NCBI GenBank assembly: GCA_007844125.1
Contig: CM017558.1
Span: forward strand, 61,027,780 to 61,091,779
Direction of reading: 5' to 3'
Origin: Sinonovacula constricta
Taxonomy: Eukaryota; Mollusca; Bivalvia; Cardiida; Solecurtidae
Length of the DNA: 64,000 bases
Shown here: positions 1 through 12,770 of the stretch, piece by piece
How the letters are laid out: each line of letters opens with the position of its first letter
Numbering within the stretch: the stretch's first letter is position 1
Position numbers and translations under genes: made by a program
The notes under the pieces: model-generated
Databases searched by the model: none
What the model was told of the DNA's origin: nothing
What the model saw: only the letters and a program-made list of their open reading frames with translations

Positions 1-2410
1 CGAACACTTAACCGAGACGAGGAACTGGATTTATCTCCCTTGTACAACATTCCCATTGTGACAGGTGGTTTTGTTTGTTCACGTGACAACTAGCAAAGGA
101 ACATTTACAACCTGATAAAGACTAAGCAATAAAATATGTTCTGCATTTACGGATAATTCTTAGCAAAAATATCTATTGATGTTTGCAGCATTTTTTATAA
201 AAGCTAACACTGTATGCAATTAATTTTTGGATTGTTAGACACACCTTTAAAAAATAGTATGCCCCCAGTGACATAAAATAGGAACAATACCATATATTGA
301 GCTATCTTTTTTGCCAATTCAGTTTATTCTGCTCTCTGGAACTTTTGCCAGTGCGAGTCGCTTTGATTTTCAGTCTGGCTGACCTTGCGTCAGCATTTTT
401 AGATAGATCAAAAGTGATTTTAGACAAGCACTCTGACAAAAGGCTGAACAACCGTTTAATAGAATCAGGATAGGACAGTCATTCTATGCTTGCTACAAAG
501 CCTGATATGTTTACTTTTATAAAAGTATTTTATTCCTTTAATAAATGTTGTATTTTTCAATTTCTCTACCTATCTTATCAACTTCTGGGCTGCGGATTTT
601 AACAAGATACGACGAAAAATTGGTTAATAAATAAGCGGTTCATAAAAATAAATGTAGGTTGCTATATCAAAGCGATCAAAGCGTAGCGTTACATAGTAGA
701 CAGACATTTTGGTCCTAATATTAGTAACATGTTTAATTAGTTTACTAATAGCAATATATTCGTTTTTAGCAGATTCCTAATCAGTTTCATAGTTGTTTTA
801 TGGTAATATTGTATAAAACCACAAGCATTAAGCTGTTTTCGAAGCTGTTATTTCAGTAACTTATAAAGAACATTTTGCAAATTTTAATACATAATCATTT
901 GTTCAGTGGACCACTCCATGATTGGAACGTAATCCCCACTTTTATTTTGACAGTTTGTATTTACGCCTACCTCGGGAGCTAACAAACAGTATCACTAACG
1001 GAAGCACACGTCCTTTTGTTTTAATAGGCCAACCAGTATCCATATGTTCTATACCCATTCCGATGGGATAAGTCGAATTAGGTAAATAGACCTGACAGAC
1101 TGTTTTGACCCATCCTTTGCATGAATATGTGTATTTTTATCGTAACAAATTTATAGAAGCTTGTACTTTTAAAAATAAATATAAACAATGTTTTACAGAA
1201 CTACCCGACGTTCTCATAAAATTTAGCCTTTTCAATAGAGACAGTTTTATGACTTTCTCGAAAAGTTTTGAGTATCTAAAGAAAATATTTATACGAGCAT
1301 GTGCGCATTTGATAGCCCAGAACTATACTAGAATTAGAGGGGGCGTATCTTTATATCAGATTTAATCACTTAACAAGCGTCCTCATTTACTTAAATGTGT
1401 TACGACTATGACGTTTGCATGACATCAACCAAATTATTTGGAATCATTTACCACACCGTTTTTAAAAATGAACTTTGTGTTTCGAAAAAAACCTGATAGT
1501 GTATTCAATATATGTTTTTTGCAACAAAAATGTTTTCAGAAATTCTAAACCGAATACTTTTAGAAGGAACGCAAACAATTGACGCGACGTAATATGTAAG
1601 TAAAACGAATGACACACATGATGGAGACGACAGTTGTGGACACTTACAAGTTCACATCTACTACATTGAGATCTGGAGACATATACCCCGTGGTAGCTTT
1701 AATTTTAAGGGTGACCGAGATGCGTTCTGATATGTATCTGAACCAGAATGCATCGATTTTACCATTGTCTTAAATTAAATGAATACTTTATATTAAGCGC
1801 GAGCCGGGTGGTAATTGTATTTCCTGCGTCTTAAACGCTCCACGGAATAAAAGGTTTCCTTTTAGTCACAGATGTGTTATCAATTTAGGCCAAACCTCGA
1901 CCTTCTTCTCGAAGACAGTCCAAGGAGTTGTGGCTTAACAAATAATTAATATAAACCAATCGTACTAAATGAATATCTTATCATTTGCTCGGTCATTCTA
2001 AATTTACGCCATTTCCTGAAAGATCGTTAATTTTGGGAGAGAGAAGATACCTACTTTCGAAATTTGCTCGTTTATTGAGCATCATTAAATTTAAAAAATT
2101 AAATGCAACATATTGTCTATCACAGGAATACAAACATAAGAACCGTAATTGAATTAATTACAATGAAAACTTGATTACATAGTGAAGAAAGAATACCACC
2201 TTTACAGAACGCAAACTTTACACATACTCCTCTTGCATTGCTGTAGTTAATATGACGGATACTGTTGGACCATAACTGGCCAATATGACCAGTCATCTGA
2301 TGCATTTCTTCTTAAAACGATCCAACGGGATTTGACAGTAGCATAGTTCGGATACTAAGACTAAGTCATAAATACATTTGCAAGAGGCAATTAGAAATGT
2401 TTTGCACCCG
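1..2410. other. No gene recognised; AT-rich flank
   Basis: AT-rich sequence with only short open frames (an 86-codon plus-strand frame at 1105-1365 and a 61-codon minus-strand frame at 2120-2305), neither with recognisable motifs or convincing splice borders. Gene 1 runs leftwards, so a membrane-segment exon could lie here or beyond the edge; I looked for a hydrophobic minus-strand exon and saw none. Confidence 0.5.
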
Positions 2411-2414
2411 AAAT

Positions 2415-2800
2415 AAAAATATATGACAAAGTCCTATGAGCATTGCAACATATTCCAAAATTTAAAAAAAACACAGGACAAACGTATTCACATGTAAGCC
2501 AAATGTAAAAGTAAGAACAATTCTGTGAGGAGTCATTTAACAAAAAGAGCAAACCCAACAGTTACTTTCTTAGAACGGTCTGTCGGCAAAAGGGGCCGAC
2601 TGAGGTGCCTAAACCGATTTTACAGAACTCTAACCTCGCACTTCCTGAGGGGTTTCTCAAATGCAAGCAATGAAAATAAAGCCGATCTATTTGAATGCAA
2701 AAGTATCCAAGCACTGGCGTTTACTTTGGTAAGTTATGACGAAAGTAGTGACGTCTTTGAAAAATAATGTCCACATAGAATTAAGAAGAGAAGAGTACTA
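2415..2800 (+). repeat. Interspersed repeat family A copy
   Basis: Starts with the family's typical head (ATGACAAAGTCCTATGAGC) and continues through its core: the cggtctgtcggcaaaa segment and tttacagaactctaacctcg, ending in the module gttatgacgaaagtagtgacg. The 80-codon frame at 2525-2767 lies wholly inside the repeat and is not treated as a gene. The same core appears in the opposite orientation at 18-19.6, 38.7-39.7 and 50.8-51.6 kb. Confidence 0.75.
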
Positions 2801-3004
2801 CTTCCATTAGAAAAACTACCAAAAATCGTTGATTGTAAATGAAATAATTCTTTTGATTCAAGAAAAAACAACGACCAGAGAAGTGTAAATGATTGTAGCA
2901 TCCTATTTATGTGAAGATGCGATTAAGGAACAAAACTCTTACTTTAGTTGCAGTATTGACCTCTATAGCCTGTAAAAGTGTAGATGGAATAAAAGAGGCA
3001 AATA

Positions 3005-3240
3005 AAATATATAAGTCCTATGAGCATTGCAACATATAACAGATGCTGAAAAGGCACAGGACAAAGGTATTTACATACAAGACAAATGTAAAAGAACAAA
3101 TCTGTGAGGAGTCATTTACCAAAAAGAGCAAACCGGACAGACACCGCCTTAGAACGGTCGGGGTGCTTAAACTGGTTTTACAGAGTTCTATCCTCGCACT
3201 TCCTGCGGGGAAATAAGTTAAACCGATAACTCCGAATAAT
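3005..3240 (+). repeat. Partial family A copy in the left array unit
   Basis: Runs from the tcctatgagcattgcaacat head to the tttacagagttctatcctcg core and ends near gaaataagttaaaccgata. It matches the second family A copy of the full array units (for example 5527-5740), joined here directly to upstream sequence by a deletion. Confidence 0.7.
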
Positions 3241-3839
3241 GAAGGGTCAACTGGATGAAACCATTGCTTACATTATATCACCGTTTATAAAATACATATA
3301 ACAAATAGCAGTATGTAAATAAAATGACCACAGATATTTAAATCTAAACTACCTAAATGTAAATGTGACAAAAACACAGAGACGAGACAAAACACACTAA
3401 GAGAAAAACCAGTAGTTACCGCCTTGGAATTCTGGATATAGCTATGCTATTGTTAAACAATGCATCACTTTGTTGCATCAATTTATTTGTTATGCAACTG
3501 TTCTTAAATTTATATTGAAACGTAACATTTGGAAAATCTGATAAACAGTACTCGTACTGTATTATGTTGTCCCCGTGTAATGAAGTTTGAATGTTGGAAT
3601 AATTAAAATATAATAAGGCTTTCAAGGTAATTTAACCGCTACCATCTTCATAGTATATACTTAAAAATTGTGTGCAAGATCAAATGTTATGCATACGTTG
3701 GCCATATTCAGTACCAGCATTATCTAGATGGTAACATATTATTTCAAATAAACGAAAAACCCATTTCAATCTGAGCGACAAAAATAACTTGACTATGTTC
3801 TTGTAGCTTTAACATATGTAATAATTTAAAGATAATTAC

Positions 3840-3980
3840 GTGTATCACACTTGTTGCCGTTAGTATATCCTGGTGCACAACCGCCAATACAGCTTCCATT
3901 GATGTGGTGACATGTGGCGTTATTCAAACAGTTACCACACTTCTGCTTACAACCCTGTCCGTATTTGCTGAACGAGCATT
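3840..3980 (-). CDS. EGF-like exon, array copy 1 (gene 1)
   Basis: A 141-bp exon read on the minus strand. A TTTCAG acceptor lies immediately before 3980 and a GTAATT donor follows 3840. It is phase 1 at both ends and encodes 47 codons without a stop. The product has eight cysteines in the laminin/MEGF-type EGF pattern, opening CSFSKYGQGC, then KQKCGNC, NNATCHH, GSCIGGC, PGYTNGNKC. Modules of this kind are extracellular and disulfide-bonded in scavenger-type receptors. It is the most downstream gene 1 exon I can place; no membrane segment follows before the window edge. It sits in the short, partly deleted left array unit but its reading frame is intact. Confidence 0.82.
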
Positions 3981-4009
3981 CTGAAATAGAAATTCGTCGG
4001 TCTAAGCAT

Positions 4010-4215
4010 TAGTTCCAATGTGTTGGTCTGGTAGGACTCTTATAATTTATAGTAGATCTTTTCGGGTAATTCTATCCCCGGAATGGTCATATCTTGGTAG
4101 TATCTGGCGGCAGGATAATTATCAGATGGCAGACGTTCCTTTGCGAAAGGTGTCGCTTCATTTGGGAATCGAACCGAGACCATGATGTCTAAGGCGTCAA
4201 ATTTCTGGTATCTAG
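4010..4215 (-). repeat. tRNA-like SINE fragment in array unit 1
   Basis: On the minus strand this segment holds a good RNA polymerase III B-box (ggttcgattcc, 4175-4165) followed by a non-tRNA body. No A-box is clear, so it is probably a SINE fragment with a damaged head. The same segment recurs at the equivalent place in the other three units. Confidence 0.4.
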
Positions 4216-4867
4216 TACTGTATAGAAGTTATTGTATTAGGACCAAATATATTAAAGTACATTAAGTTACTGTTTACTTGTCTGGAGTTACGTCCCCTAT
4301 TCACTACAAACGGTAGAGAGGGGCAATGAGGATATGATATATATCTGTATAAAAACGCAGAAAGCAGATATTTAAAAACATGTATGTATATTGGTTTTAA
4401 TATGGTACAGGCTATTTCCAAATAAAGTGGTCAAGAAACCGGGTCCCTTTATATCACTGATTTTTTGCACAGTTTTTAACTCAAAAAACAAAGGCAAAAC
4501 GTGTGAGCCTGCATGACAATTGTGGGACAACCATAAACAATCATTTTAATAGAATAGGATTTACTAGGGCGTTTACTTTGGTAAGTTATGACGAAAGTAA
4601 TGACGTCTTTGAAAAATAATGTCCACATAGAATTAAGAAGAGAGAAGTACTACTGCCATTAGAAAAACTACCCAAAATCGTTGATTGTAAATGAAATAAT
4701 TATTTTGATTTAAGAACAAACAACGACCAGAGAAGTGTAAATGATTGTAGCATCCTATTTGTGTGAAGATTCAATTAAGGAACAAAACTCTTACTTTGGT
4801 TGCAGTATTGACCTCTATAGCCTGTAAAAGCATTACTATGGATATTAATTTCTGTTTCAATATGCAC

Positions 4868-5344
4868 GTAATACCATGAAATATGACCAAGTCCTATGAC
4901 CATTGCAACATATACCTAAATCTAAAAAGGAAAAGGTATTCACACGCAGGCCAATGTGAAAGTGACAAAAAAATCTGTAACGAATAGAGCAAACCCACCA
5001 GTTACCTGTGAATAATTGAAAAGACACGGGACAAAGATATGTGCATGGAAGTCAAATGTAAAAGTTACAACAAATATGTGATAAGTCATTAAACGAAAAG
5101 GGCAAACCCAACAGTTACCACCGTGGAACCGTCGGTCGGCAAAAGGGACCGACCAAGGTGCTTAAACTAGTTTTACAGAGATCTAACCTCGCATTTCCGT
5201 AATGAATTCTCAATTGCAAACTATGAAAAGAAAACCGATATTTTGGGTAATAACTGTCCAAGCGCTTTCGCTTACTTAGATCAGTTATTAAGTCGTTAAA
5301 AGAAAGGAGTGACACCATGGAGAAATAATGTCTTCATGGCTCTT

Positions 5345-5407
<63 letters not shown>

Positions 5408-5740
5408 ATTATTTCCACTAGAGGAAGAACACAACATCATTGATTGTAAAATGATTTTTATCAAGTGTAAATGTGTGTATCATCATGTTTATGTGTAGAT
5501 GGAATTAAAGAGACAAATAAAATATAAGACAAAGTCCTATGAGCATTGCAACATATACCAGATCCTGAAAAGGCACAGGGCAAAAGGATTCACATACAAG
5601 ACAAATGTAAAAGAACAAATCTGTGAGGAGTCATTTACCAAAAAGAGCAAACCGGACAGACACCGCCTTAGAACGGTCGGGGTGCTTAAACTGGTTTTAC
5701 AGAGCTCTATCCTCGCACTTCCTGCGGGGAAATTAGCTGA
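4868..5740 (+). repeat. Two family A copies flanking a GA tract (array unit 2)
   Basis: The first copy (about 4868-5330) has the ATGACCAAGTCCTATGACC head and the cggtcggcaaaagggaccga core. After the (GA)n tract a second copy (about 5525-5740) repeats head and core. The 67-codon minus-strand frame at 5115-5318 and the 92-codon plus-strand frame at 5499-5777 are both inside the repeat and are judged non-genic. Confidence 0.72.
5349..5404. repeat. (GA)n microsatellite, unit 2
   Basis: Uninterrupted GA dinucleotide of about 28 copies. On the transcribed strand of gene 1 it is an intronic (CT)n polypyrimidine tract. It is shorter than the matching tract of unit 3. Confidence 0.97.
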
Positions 5741-6376
5741 ACCGATTACTCCGAATAATGTAGAGTCAACTGTATAAAACCATTGCTTATATTATATCAC
5801 CGTTTATAAAATACATATAACAAATAGCAGTATGTAAATAAGAAACGGTCCTCTTAAAATAACCACAGATATTTAAATCTAAACTACCTAAATGTAAATG
5901 TGACAAAAACACAGAGACGAGACATAACCCACTAAAAGAAAAACCAGTAGTTACCGCCTCGAAATTATAGATATAGCTATGCTATTGTAAAACAATGCAT
6001 CACTTTGTTGCATCAATGTACTTGTTATGCAACTGTTATTAAAGTTATATTGAAACGTAACATTTGAAAAATCTGATAAACAGTACTCGTACTGTATTAT
6101 GTTGTCCCCCCGTGTAATGAAGTTTTAATGTTGGAATAATTAGAATATAATAAGGCTTTCAAGGTAATTTACCGGCTACCATCTTCATAGTATATACTTA
6201 AAAATCGCGTGCAAGATTAAATGTTATGCATACGTTGGCCATATTCAGTACCATCATTATCTAGATGGTTACATATTATTTCAAATAAACGAAAAACTCA
6301 TTTCAATCTGAGCGACAAAAATAACTTGACTATGTTCTTGTAGCTTTAACATATTTAATTATTTAAAGATAATTAC

Positions 6377-6517
6377 GTGTATCACACTTGTTGCCGTTAG
6401 TATATCCTGGTGCACAACCGCCGATACAGCTTCCATTGATGTGGTGACATGTGGCGTTATTCAAACAGTTACCACACTTCTGCTTACAACCCTGTCCGTA
6501 TTTGCTGAACGAGCATT
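6377..6517 (-). CDS. EGF-like exon, array copy 2 (gene 1)
   Basis: A 141-bp phase 1-1 exon with the same TTTCAG acceptor and GTAATT donor as copy 1, and the same eight-cysteine EGF-like product. Within the exon, differences from copy 1 are nearly absent and the frame is open, while the neighbouring introns carry indels of tens to hundreds of bases. The upstream intron (towards copy 3) is about 2.7 kb and the downstream one about 2.4 kb. Skipping or including this exon would add or remove exactly one EGF-like module without changing frame. Confidence 0.82.
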
Positions 6518-6839
6518 CTGAAATAGAAACTCGTCGGTCTAAGTCAAGTCAGTTTTAGATGCCTTGTGGCGCAAACAATTTTACTTTTAGTGGTTTATGC
6601 ACATTAGAAAAACACAAAGCTATGCTCTGTTAGAATGTCACAACATAGGAAAATGGGATGAAAACACTTCACCTGAAGGACAAAATTTGTAATTAAAAAT
6701 TATGGAAGACGATTGAAGTTTTAAACCTGCAAAAAATAATCTAACCCTATTACGGGTAGAGTATATATTTATTTCGATCAACTGTACCCCTATCTATATA
6801 GACCATGAAAAACATGTAAAATTGTTAAATCGAGTTGGC

Positions 6840-7055
6840 AACTTTGCATTAGTTCCAATGTGTTGGTCTGGTAAAACTCTTATAATTTATAGTAGATCTT
6901 TTCGCGTAATTCTATCCCCGGAATGGTCATATCTTGGTAGTATCTGGCGGCAGGATAATTATCAGATGGCAGACGTTCCTTTGCAAAAGGTGTCGCTTCA
7001 TTTGGGAATCGAACCGAGACCATGATGTCTAAGGCGTCAAATTTCTGGTATCTAG
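6840..7055 (-). repeat. tRNA-like SINE fragment in array unit 2
   Basis: Same segment as in unit 1, with the minus-strand B-box at 7015-7005. An overlapping 67-codon plus-strand frame is an accident of this repeat. Confidence 0.4.
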
Positions 7056-7727
7056 TACTGTATAGAAGTTATTGTATTAGGACCAAATATATTAAAGTAC
7101 ATTAAGTTACTGTTTACTTGTCTGGAGTTACGTCCCCTATTCACTACAAACGGTAGAGAGGGGCAATGAGGATAGGATATATATCTGTATAAAAACGCAG
7201 AAAGCAGATATTTAAAAACATGTATGTATATTGGTTTTAATATGCTACAGGCTATTTCCAAATAAAGTGGTCAAGAAACCGGGTCCCTTTATAACACTGA
7301 TTTTTTACACAGATTTTAACTAAAAAAACAAAGGCAAAACGTATGAGCCTGCATGACAATTGTGGGACAACCATAAACAATCATTTAAATAGAATAGGAT
7401 TTACTAGGGCGTTTACTTTGGTAAGTTATGACGAAAGTAATGACGTCTTTGAAAAATAATGTCCACATAGAATTAAGAAGAGAGAAGTACTACTGCCATT
7501 AGAAAAATTACCAAAAATCGTTGATTGTAAATGAAATAATTATTTTGATTTAAGAAGAAACAACGACCAGAGAAGTGTAAATGATTGTAGCATCCTATTT
7601 GTGTGAAGATTCAATTAAGGAACAAAACTCTTAATTTGGTTGCAGTATTGACCTCTATAGCCTGTAAAAGCATTACTATGGATATTAATTTCTGTTTCAA
7701 TATGCACGTAATACCATGAAATATGAC

Positions 7728-8185
7728 CAAGTCCTATGACCATTGCAACATATACCTAAATCTAAAAAGGAAAAGGTATTCACACGCAGGCCAATGTGAA
7801 AGTGACAAAAAAATCTGTAACGAATAGAGCAAACCCACCAGTTACCTGTGAATAATTAAAAAAGGCACGGGACAAAGATATGTGCATGGAAGTCAAATGT
7901 AAAAGTTACAACAAATATGTGATAAGTCATTAAACGAAAAGGGCAAACCCAACAGTTACCACCGTGGAACCGTCGGTCGGCAAAAGGGACCGACCAAGGT
8001 GCTTAAACTAGTTTTACAGAGATCTAACCTCGCATTTCCGTAATGAATTCTCAATTGCAAACTATGAAAAGAAAACCGATATTTTGGGTAATAACTGTCC
8101 AAGCGCTTTCGCTTACTTAGATCAGTTATTAAGTCGTTAAAAGAAAGGAGTGACACCATGGAGAAATAATGTCTTCATGGCTCTT

Positions 8186-8268
<83 letters not shown>

Positions 8269-8602
8269 AGTATTTCCACTAGGGAAAGAACACAACATTA
8301 TTGATTTGTAAAATGATTTTTATCACGTGTAAATGTGTGTATCATCCTGTTTATGTGTAGATGGAATTAAAGAGACAAATAAAATATATGACAAAGTCCT
8401 ATGAGCATTGCAACATTTACCAGATCCTGAAAAAGCACAGGTCAAAAGGATTCACATACAAGACAAATGTAAAAGAACAAATCTGTGAGGAATCATTTAC
8501 CAAAAAGAGCAAACCGGACAGTCACCGCCTTAGAACGGTCGGGGTGCTTAAACTGGTTTTACAGAGCTCTATCCTCGCACTTCCTGCGGGGAAATTAGCT
8601 AA
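7728..8602 (+). repeat. Two family A copies flanking a GA tract (array unit 3)
   Basis: Head and core as in unit 2: first copy about 7728-8170, second about 8388-8602. The order of elements is identical to unit 2, showing that the whole block was copied together. Confidence 0.72.
8189..8265. repeat. (GA)n microsatellite, unit 3
   Basis: Uninterrupted GA tract of about 38 copies, the longest of the three array tracts. Confidence 0.97.
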
Positions 8603-9237
8603 ACCGATAACTCCGAATAATGTAGAGTCAACTGTATAAAACCATTGCTTATATTATATCACCGTTTATAAAATACATATAACAAATAGCAGTATGTAAA
8701 TAAGAAACGGTCCTCTTAAAATAACCACAGATATTTAAATCTAAACTACCTAAATGTAAATGTGACAAAAACACAGAGACGACACATAACTCACTAAAAG
8801 AAAAACCAGTAGTTACCGCCTCGAAATTATAGATATAGCTATGCTATTGTAAAACAATGCAATACTTTGTTGCATCAATGTACTTGTTATGCAACTGTTA
8901 TTAAAGTTATATTGAAACGTAACATTTGAAAAATCTGATAAACAGTACTCGTACTGTATTATGTTGTCCCCCCGTGTAATGAAGTTTTAATGTTGGAATA
9001 ATTAGAATATAATAAGGCTTTCAAGGTAATTTATCCGCTGCCATCTTCATAGTATATACTTAAAAATCGCATGCAAGATTAAATGTTATGCATACGTTGG
9101 CCATATTCAGTACCAGCATTATCTAGATGGTTACATATTATTTCAAATAAACGAAAAACTCATTTCAATCTGAGCGACAAAAATAACTTGACTATGTTCT
9201 TGTAGCTTTAACATATTTAATTATTTAAGATAATTAC

Positions 9238-9378
9238 GTGTATCACACTTGTTGCCGTTAGTATATCCTGGTGCACAACCGCCGATACAGCTTCCATTGA
9301 TGTGGTGACATGTGGCGTTATTCAAACAGTTACCACACTTCTGTTTACAATCCTGTCCGTATTTGCTGAACGAGCATT
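9238..9378 (-). CDS. EGF-like exon, array copy 3 (gene 1)
   Basis: A 141-bp phase 1-1 exon, 47 codons, no stop. It shares with copy 4 a Gly-to-Asp change after the first Tyr-Gly (GQDCKQKC instead of GQGCKQKC), so copies 3 and 4 are closer to each other than to copies 1 and 2. The acceptor is TTTCAG with a T-rich tract and the donor is GTAATT. All eight cysteines are kept. Confidence 0.82.
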
Positions 9379-9707
9379 CTGAAATAAAAAGTCGTCGGTC
9401 TAAGTCAAGTCAGTTTTAGATGTCTTTTGGCGCAAACAATTTTACGTTTAGTGGTTTATGCACATTAGAAAAACACAAAGCTATGCTCTGTTAGAATGTC
9501 ACAACATATGAAAATGGGATGAAAACACTTCACCTGAAGGACAAAATTTGTAATTAAAAATTATGGAAGACGATTGAAGTTTTAAACCTGCAAAAAATAA
9601 TCTAACCCTATTACGGGTAGAGTATATATTTATTTCGATCAACTGTACCCCTATCTATATAGACCATGAAAAACATGTAAAATAATTAAATCGAGTTGGC
9701 AACTTTG

Positions 9708-9918
9708 CTTTAGTTCCAATGTGTTGGTCTGGTAGGACTCTTATAATTTATAGTAGATCTTTTCGCGTAATTCTATCCCCGGAATGGTCATATCTTGGTA
9801 GTATCTGGCGGCAGGATAATTATCAGATGGCAGACGTTCCTTTGCGAAAGGTGTCGCTTCATTTGGGAATCGAACCGAGACCATGATGTCTAAGGCGTCA
9901 AATTTCTGGTATCTAGTA
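9708..9918 (-). repeat. tRNA-like SINE fragment in array unit 3
   Basis: Same segment as in units 1 and 2, with the minus-strand B-box at 9876-9866. Confidence 0.4.
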
Positions 9919-10588
9919 CTGTATAGAAGTTATTGTATTAGGACCAAATATATTAAAGTACATTAAGTTACTGTTTACTTGTCTGGAGTTACGTCCCCTA
10001 TTCACTACAAACGGTAGAGAGGGGCAATGAGGATAGGATATATATCTGTATAAAAACGCAGAAAGCAGATATTTAAAAACATGTATGTATATTGGTTTTA
10101 ATATGGTACAGGCTATTTCCAAATAAAGTGGTCAAGAAACCGGGTCCCTTTATAACACTGATTTTTTACACAGATTTTAACTCAAATAACAAAGGCAAAA
10201 CGTGTGAGCCTGCATGACAATTGTGGGACAACCATAAACAATCATTTTAATAGAATAGGATTTACTAGGGCGTTTACTTTGGTAAGTTATCACGAAAGTA
10301 ATGACGTCTTTGAAAAATAATGTCCACATAGAATTAAGAAGAGAGAAGTACTACTGCCATTAGAAAAACTACCAAAAATCGTTGATTGTAAATGAAATAA
10401 TTATTTTGATTTAAGAAGAAACAACGACCAGAGAAGTGTAAATGATTGTAGCATCCTATTTGTGTGAAGATTCAATTAAGGAACAAAACTCTTACTTTGG
10501 TTGCAGTATTGACCTCTATAGCCTGTAAAAGCATTACTATGGATATTAATTTCTGTTTCAATATGCACGTAATACCATGAAATATGAC

Positions 10589-11046
10589 CAAGTCCTATGA
10601 CCATTGCAACATATACCTAAATCTAAAAAGGAAAAGGTATTCACACGCAGGCCAATGTGAAAGTGACAAAAAAATCTGTAACGAATAGAGCAAACCCATC
10701 AGTTACCTGTGAATAATTAAAAAAGGCACGGGACAAAGATATGTGCATGGAAGTCAAATGTAAAAGTTACAACAAATATGTGATAAGTCATTAAACGAAA
10801 AGGGCAAACCCAACAGTTACCACCGTGGAACCGTCGGTCGGCAAAAGGGACCGACCAAGGTGCTTAAACTAGTTTTACAGAGATCTAACCTCGCATTTCC
10901 GTAATGAATTCTCAATTGCAAACTATGAAAAGAAAACCGATATTTTGGGTAATAACTGTCCAAGCCCTTTCGATTACTTAGATCAGTTATTAAGTCGTTA
11001 AAAGAAAGGAGTGACACCATGGAGAAATAATGTCTTCATGGCTCTT

Positions 11047-11117
<71 letters not shown>

Positions 11118-11452
11118 ATTATTTCCACTAGGGAAAGAACACAACATCATTGATTGTAAAATGACTTTATCACGTGTAAATGTGTGTATCATCCTGTTTA
11201 TATGTAGATGGAATTAAAGAGACAAATAAAATATATGACAATGTCCTATGAGCATTGCAACATTTACCAGATCCTGAAAAAGCACAGGGCAAAAGGATTC
11301 ACATACAAGACAAATGTAAAAGAACAAATCTGTGAGGAATCATTTACCAAAAAGAGCAAACCGGACAGTCACCGCCTTAGAACGGTCGGGGTGCTTAAAC
11401 TGGTTTTACAGAGCTCTATCCTCGCACTTCCTGCGGGGAAATTAGCTAAACC
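10589..11452 (+). repeat. Two family A copies flanking a GA tract (array unit 4)
   Basis: Same block as in units 2 and 3: first copy about 10589-11035, second about 11235-11452. Small differences (for example caagccctttcgatta for caagcgctttcgctta) mark it as a separate copy. Confidence 0.72.
11051..11114. repeat. (GA)n microsatellite, unit 4
   Basis: Uninterrupted GA tract of about 32 copies. Open frames run through it on both strands as Arg-Glu or Ser-Leu dipeptide repeats; these are artefacts. Confidence 0.97.
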
Positions 11453-12084
11453 GATAACTCCGAATAATGTAGAGTCAACTGTATAAAACCATTGCTTATA
11501 TTATATCACCGTTTATAAAATACATATAACAAATAGCAGTATGTAAATAAGAAAAAGTCCTCTAAAATAACCACAGATATTTAAATCTAAACTACCTAAA
11601 TGTAAATGTGACAAAAACACAGAGACGAGACATAACCCACTAAAAGAAAAACCAGTAGTTACCGCCTCGAAATTATAGATATAGCTATGCTATTGTAAAA
11701 CAATGCAACACTTTGTTGCATCAATGTACTTGTTATGCAACTGTTATTAAAGTTATATTGAAACGTAACATTTGAAAAATCTGATAAACAATACTCGTAC
11801 TGTATTATGTTGTCCCCCCTGTGTAATGAAGTTTTAATGTTGGAATAATTAGAATATAATAAGGCTTTAAAGGTAATTTACCCGCTGCCATCTTCATAGT
11901 ATATACTTAAAAATCGCGTGCAAGATTAAATGTTATGCATACGTTGGCCATATTCAGTACCAGCATTATCTAGATGGTTACATATTATTTCAAATAAACG
12001 AAAAACTCATTTCAATCTGAGCGACAAAAATAACTTGACTATGTTCTTGTAGCTTTAACATATTTAATTATTTAAGATAATTAC

Positions 12085-12225
12085 GTGTATCACACTTGTT
12101 GCCGTTAGTATATCCTGGTGCACAACCACCGATACAGCTTCCATGGATGTGGTGACATGTGGCGTTATTCAAACAGTTACCACATTTCTGTTTACAATCC
12201 TGTCCGTATTTGCTGAACGAGCATT
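12085..12225 (-). CDS. EGF-like exon, array copy 4 (gene 1)
   Basis: A 141-bp phase 1-1 exon with an open frame and eight cysteines; the first array exon to be transcribed. It carries the GQDC variant shared with copy 3 and a unique Asn-to-His change (CHHIHGSC). Upstream on the transcribed strand lie two older EGF-like exons at 14015-13882 and 14310-14178, both with broken frames. Acceptor TTTCAG, donor GTAATT. Confidence 0.82.
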
Positions 12226-12554
12226 CTGAAATAAAAAGTCGTCGGTCTAAGTCAAGTCAGTTTTAGATGCCTTGTGGCGCAAACAATTTTACGTTTAGTG
12301 GTTTATGCACATTAGAAAAACACAAAGCTATGCTCTGTTAGAATGTCACAACATAGGACAATTTGCATGAAAACACTTCACCTGACGGACAAAATTTGTA
12401 ATTAAAAATTATGGAAGACGATTGAAGTTTTAAACCTGCAAAAAAAATCTAACCCTATTACGGGTAGAGTATATATTTATTTCGATCAACTGTACCCCTA
12501 TCTATATTGACCATGAAAAACATGTAAAATAATTAAATCGAGTTGGCAACTTTG

Positions 12555-12770
12555 CATTAGTTCCAATGTGTTGGTCTGGTAGGACTCTTATAATTTATAG
12601 TAGATCTTTTCGCGTAATTCTATCCCCGGAATGGTCATATCTTGGTAGTATCTGGCGGCAGGATAATTATCAGATGGCAGACGTTCCTTTACGAAAGGTG
12701 TCGCTTCATTTGGGAATCGAACCTAGACCATGATGTCTTAGGCGTCAAATTTCTGGTATCTAGTACTGTA
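12555..12770 (-). repeat. tRNA-like SINE fragment in array unit 4
   Basis: Same segment as in the other units (B-box at 12723-12713), slightly more diverged, as expected for the edge unit of an array. Confidence 0.4.

Noticed and set aside
1..90. Possible cysteine-bearing exon fragment on the minus strand at the left edge
   Set aside because: It can be read with two cysteines, but no acceptor or donor is convincing and it runs off the window.
4212..10122. A 69-codon minus-strand frame repeated three times (4212, 7052, 9913) with near-identical translation
   Set aside because: It lies in introns of the tandem units, has no splice logic or domain, and its conservation is explained by recent duplication of the whole unit.
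5115..11020. 67-codon minus-strand frames and 92-codon plus-strand frames repeated in each array unit
   Set aside because: They fall entirely in family A repeat copies, which also occur away from the array with broken frames.
10998..11217. Frames through the (GA)n tract on both strands
   Set aside because: Arg-Glu and Ser-Leu dipeptide strings are translations of a microsatellite.
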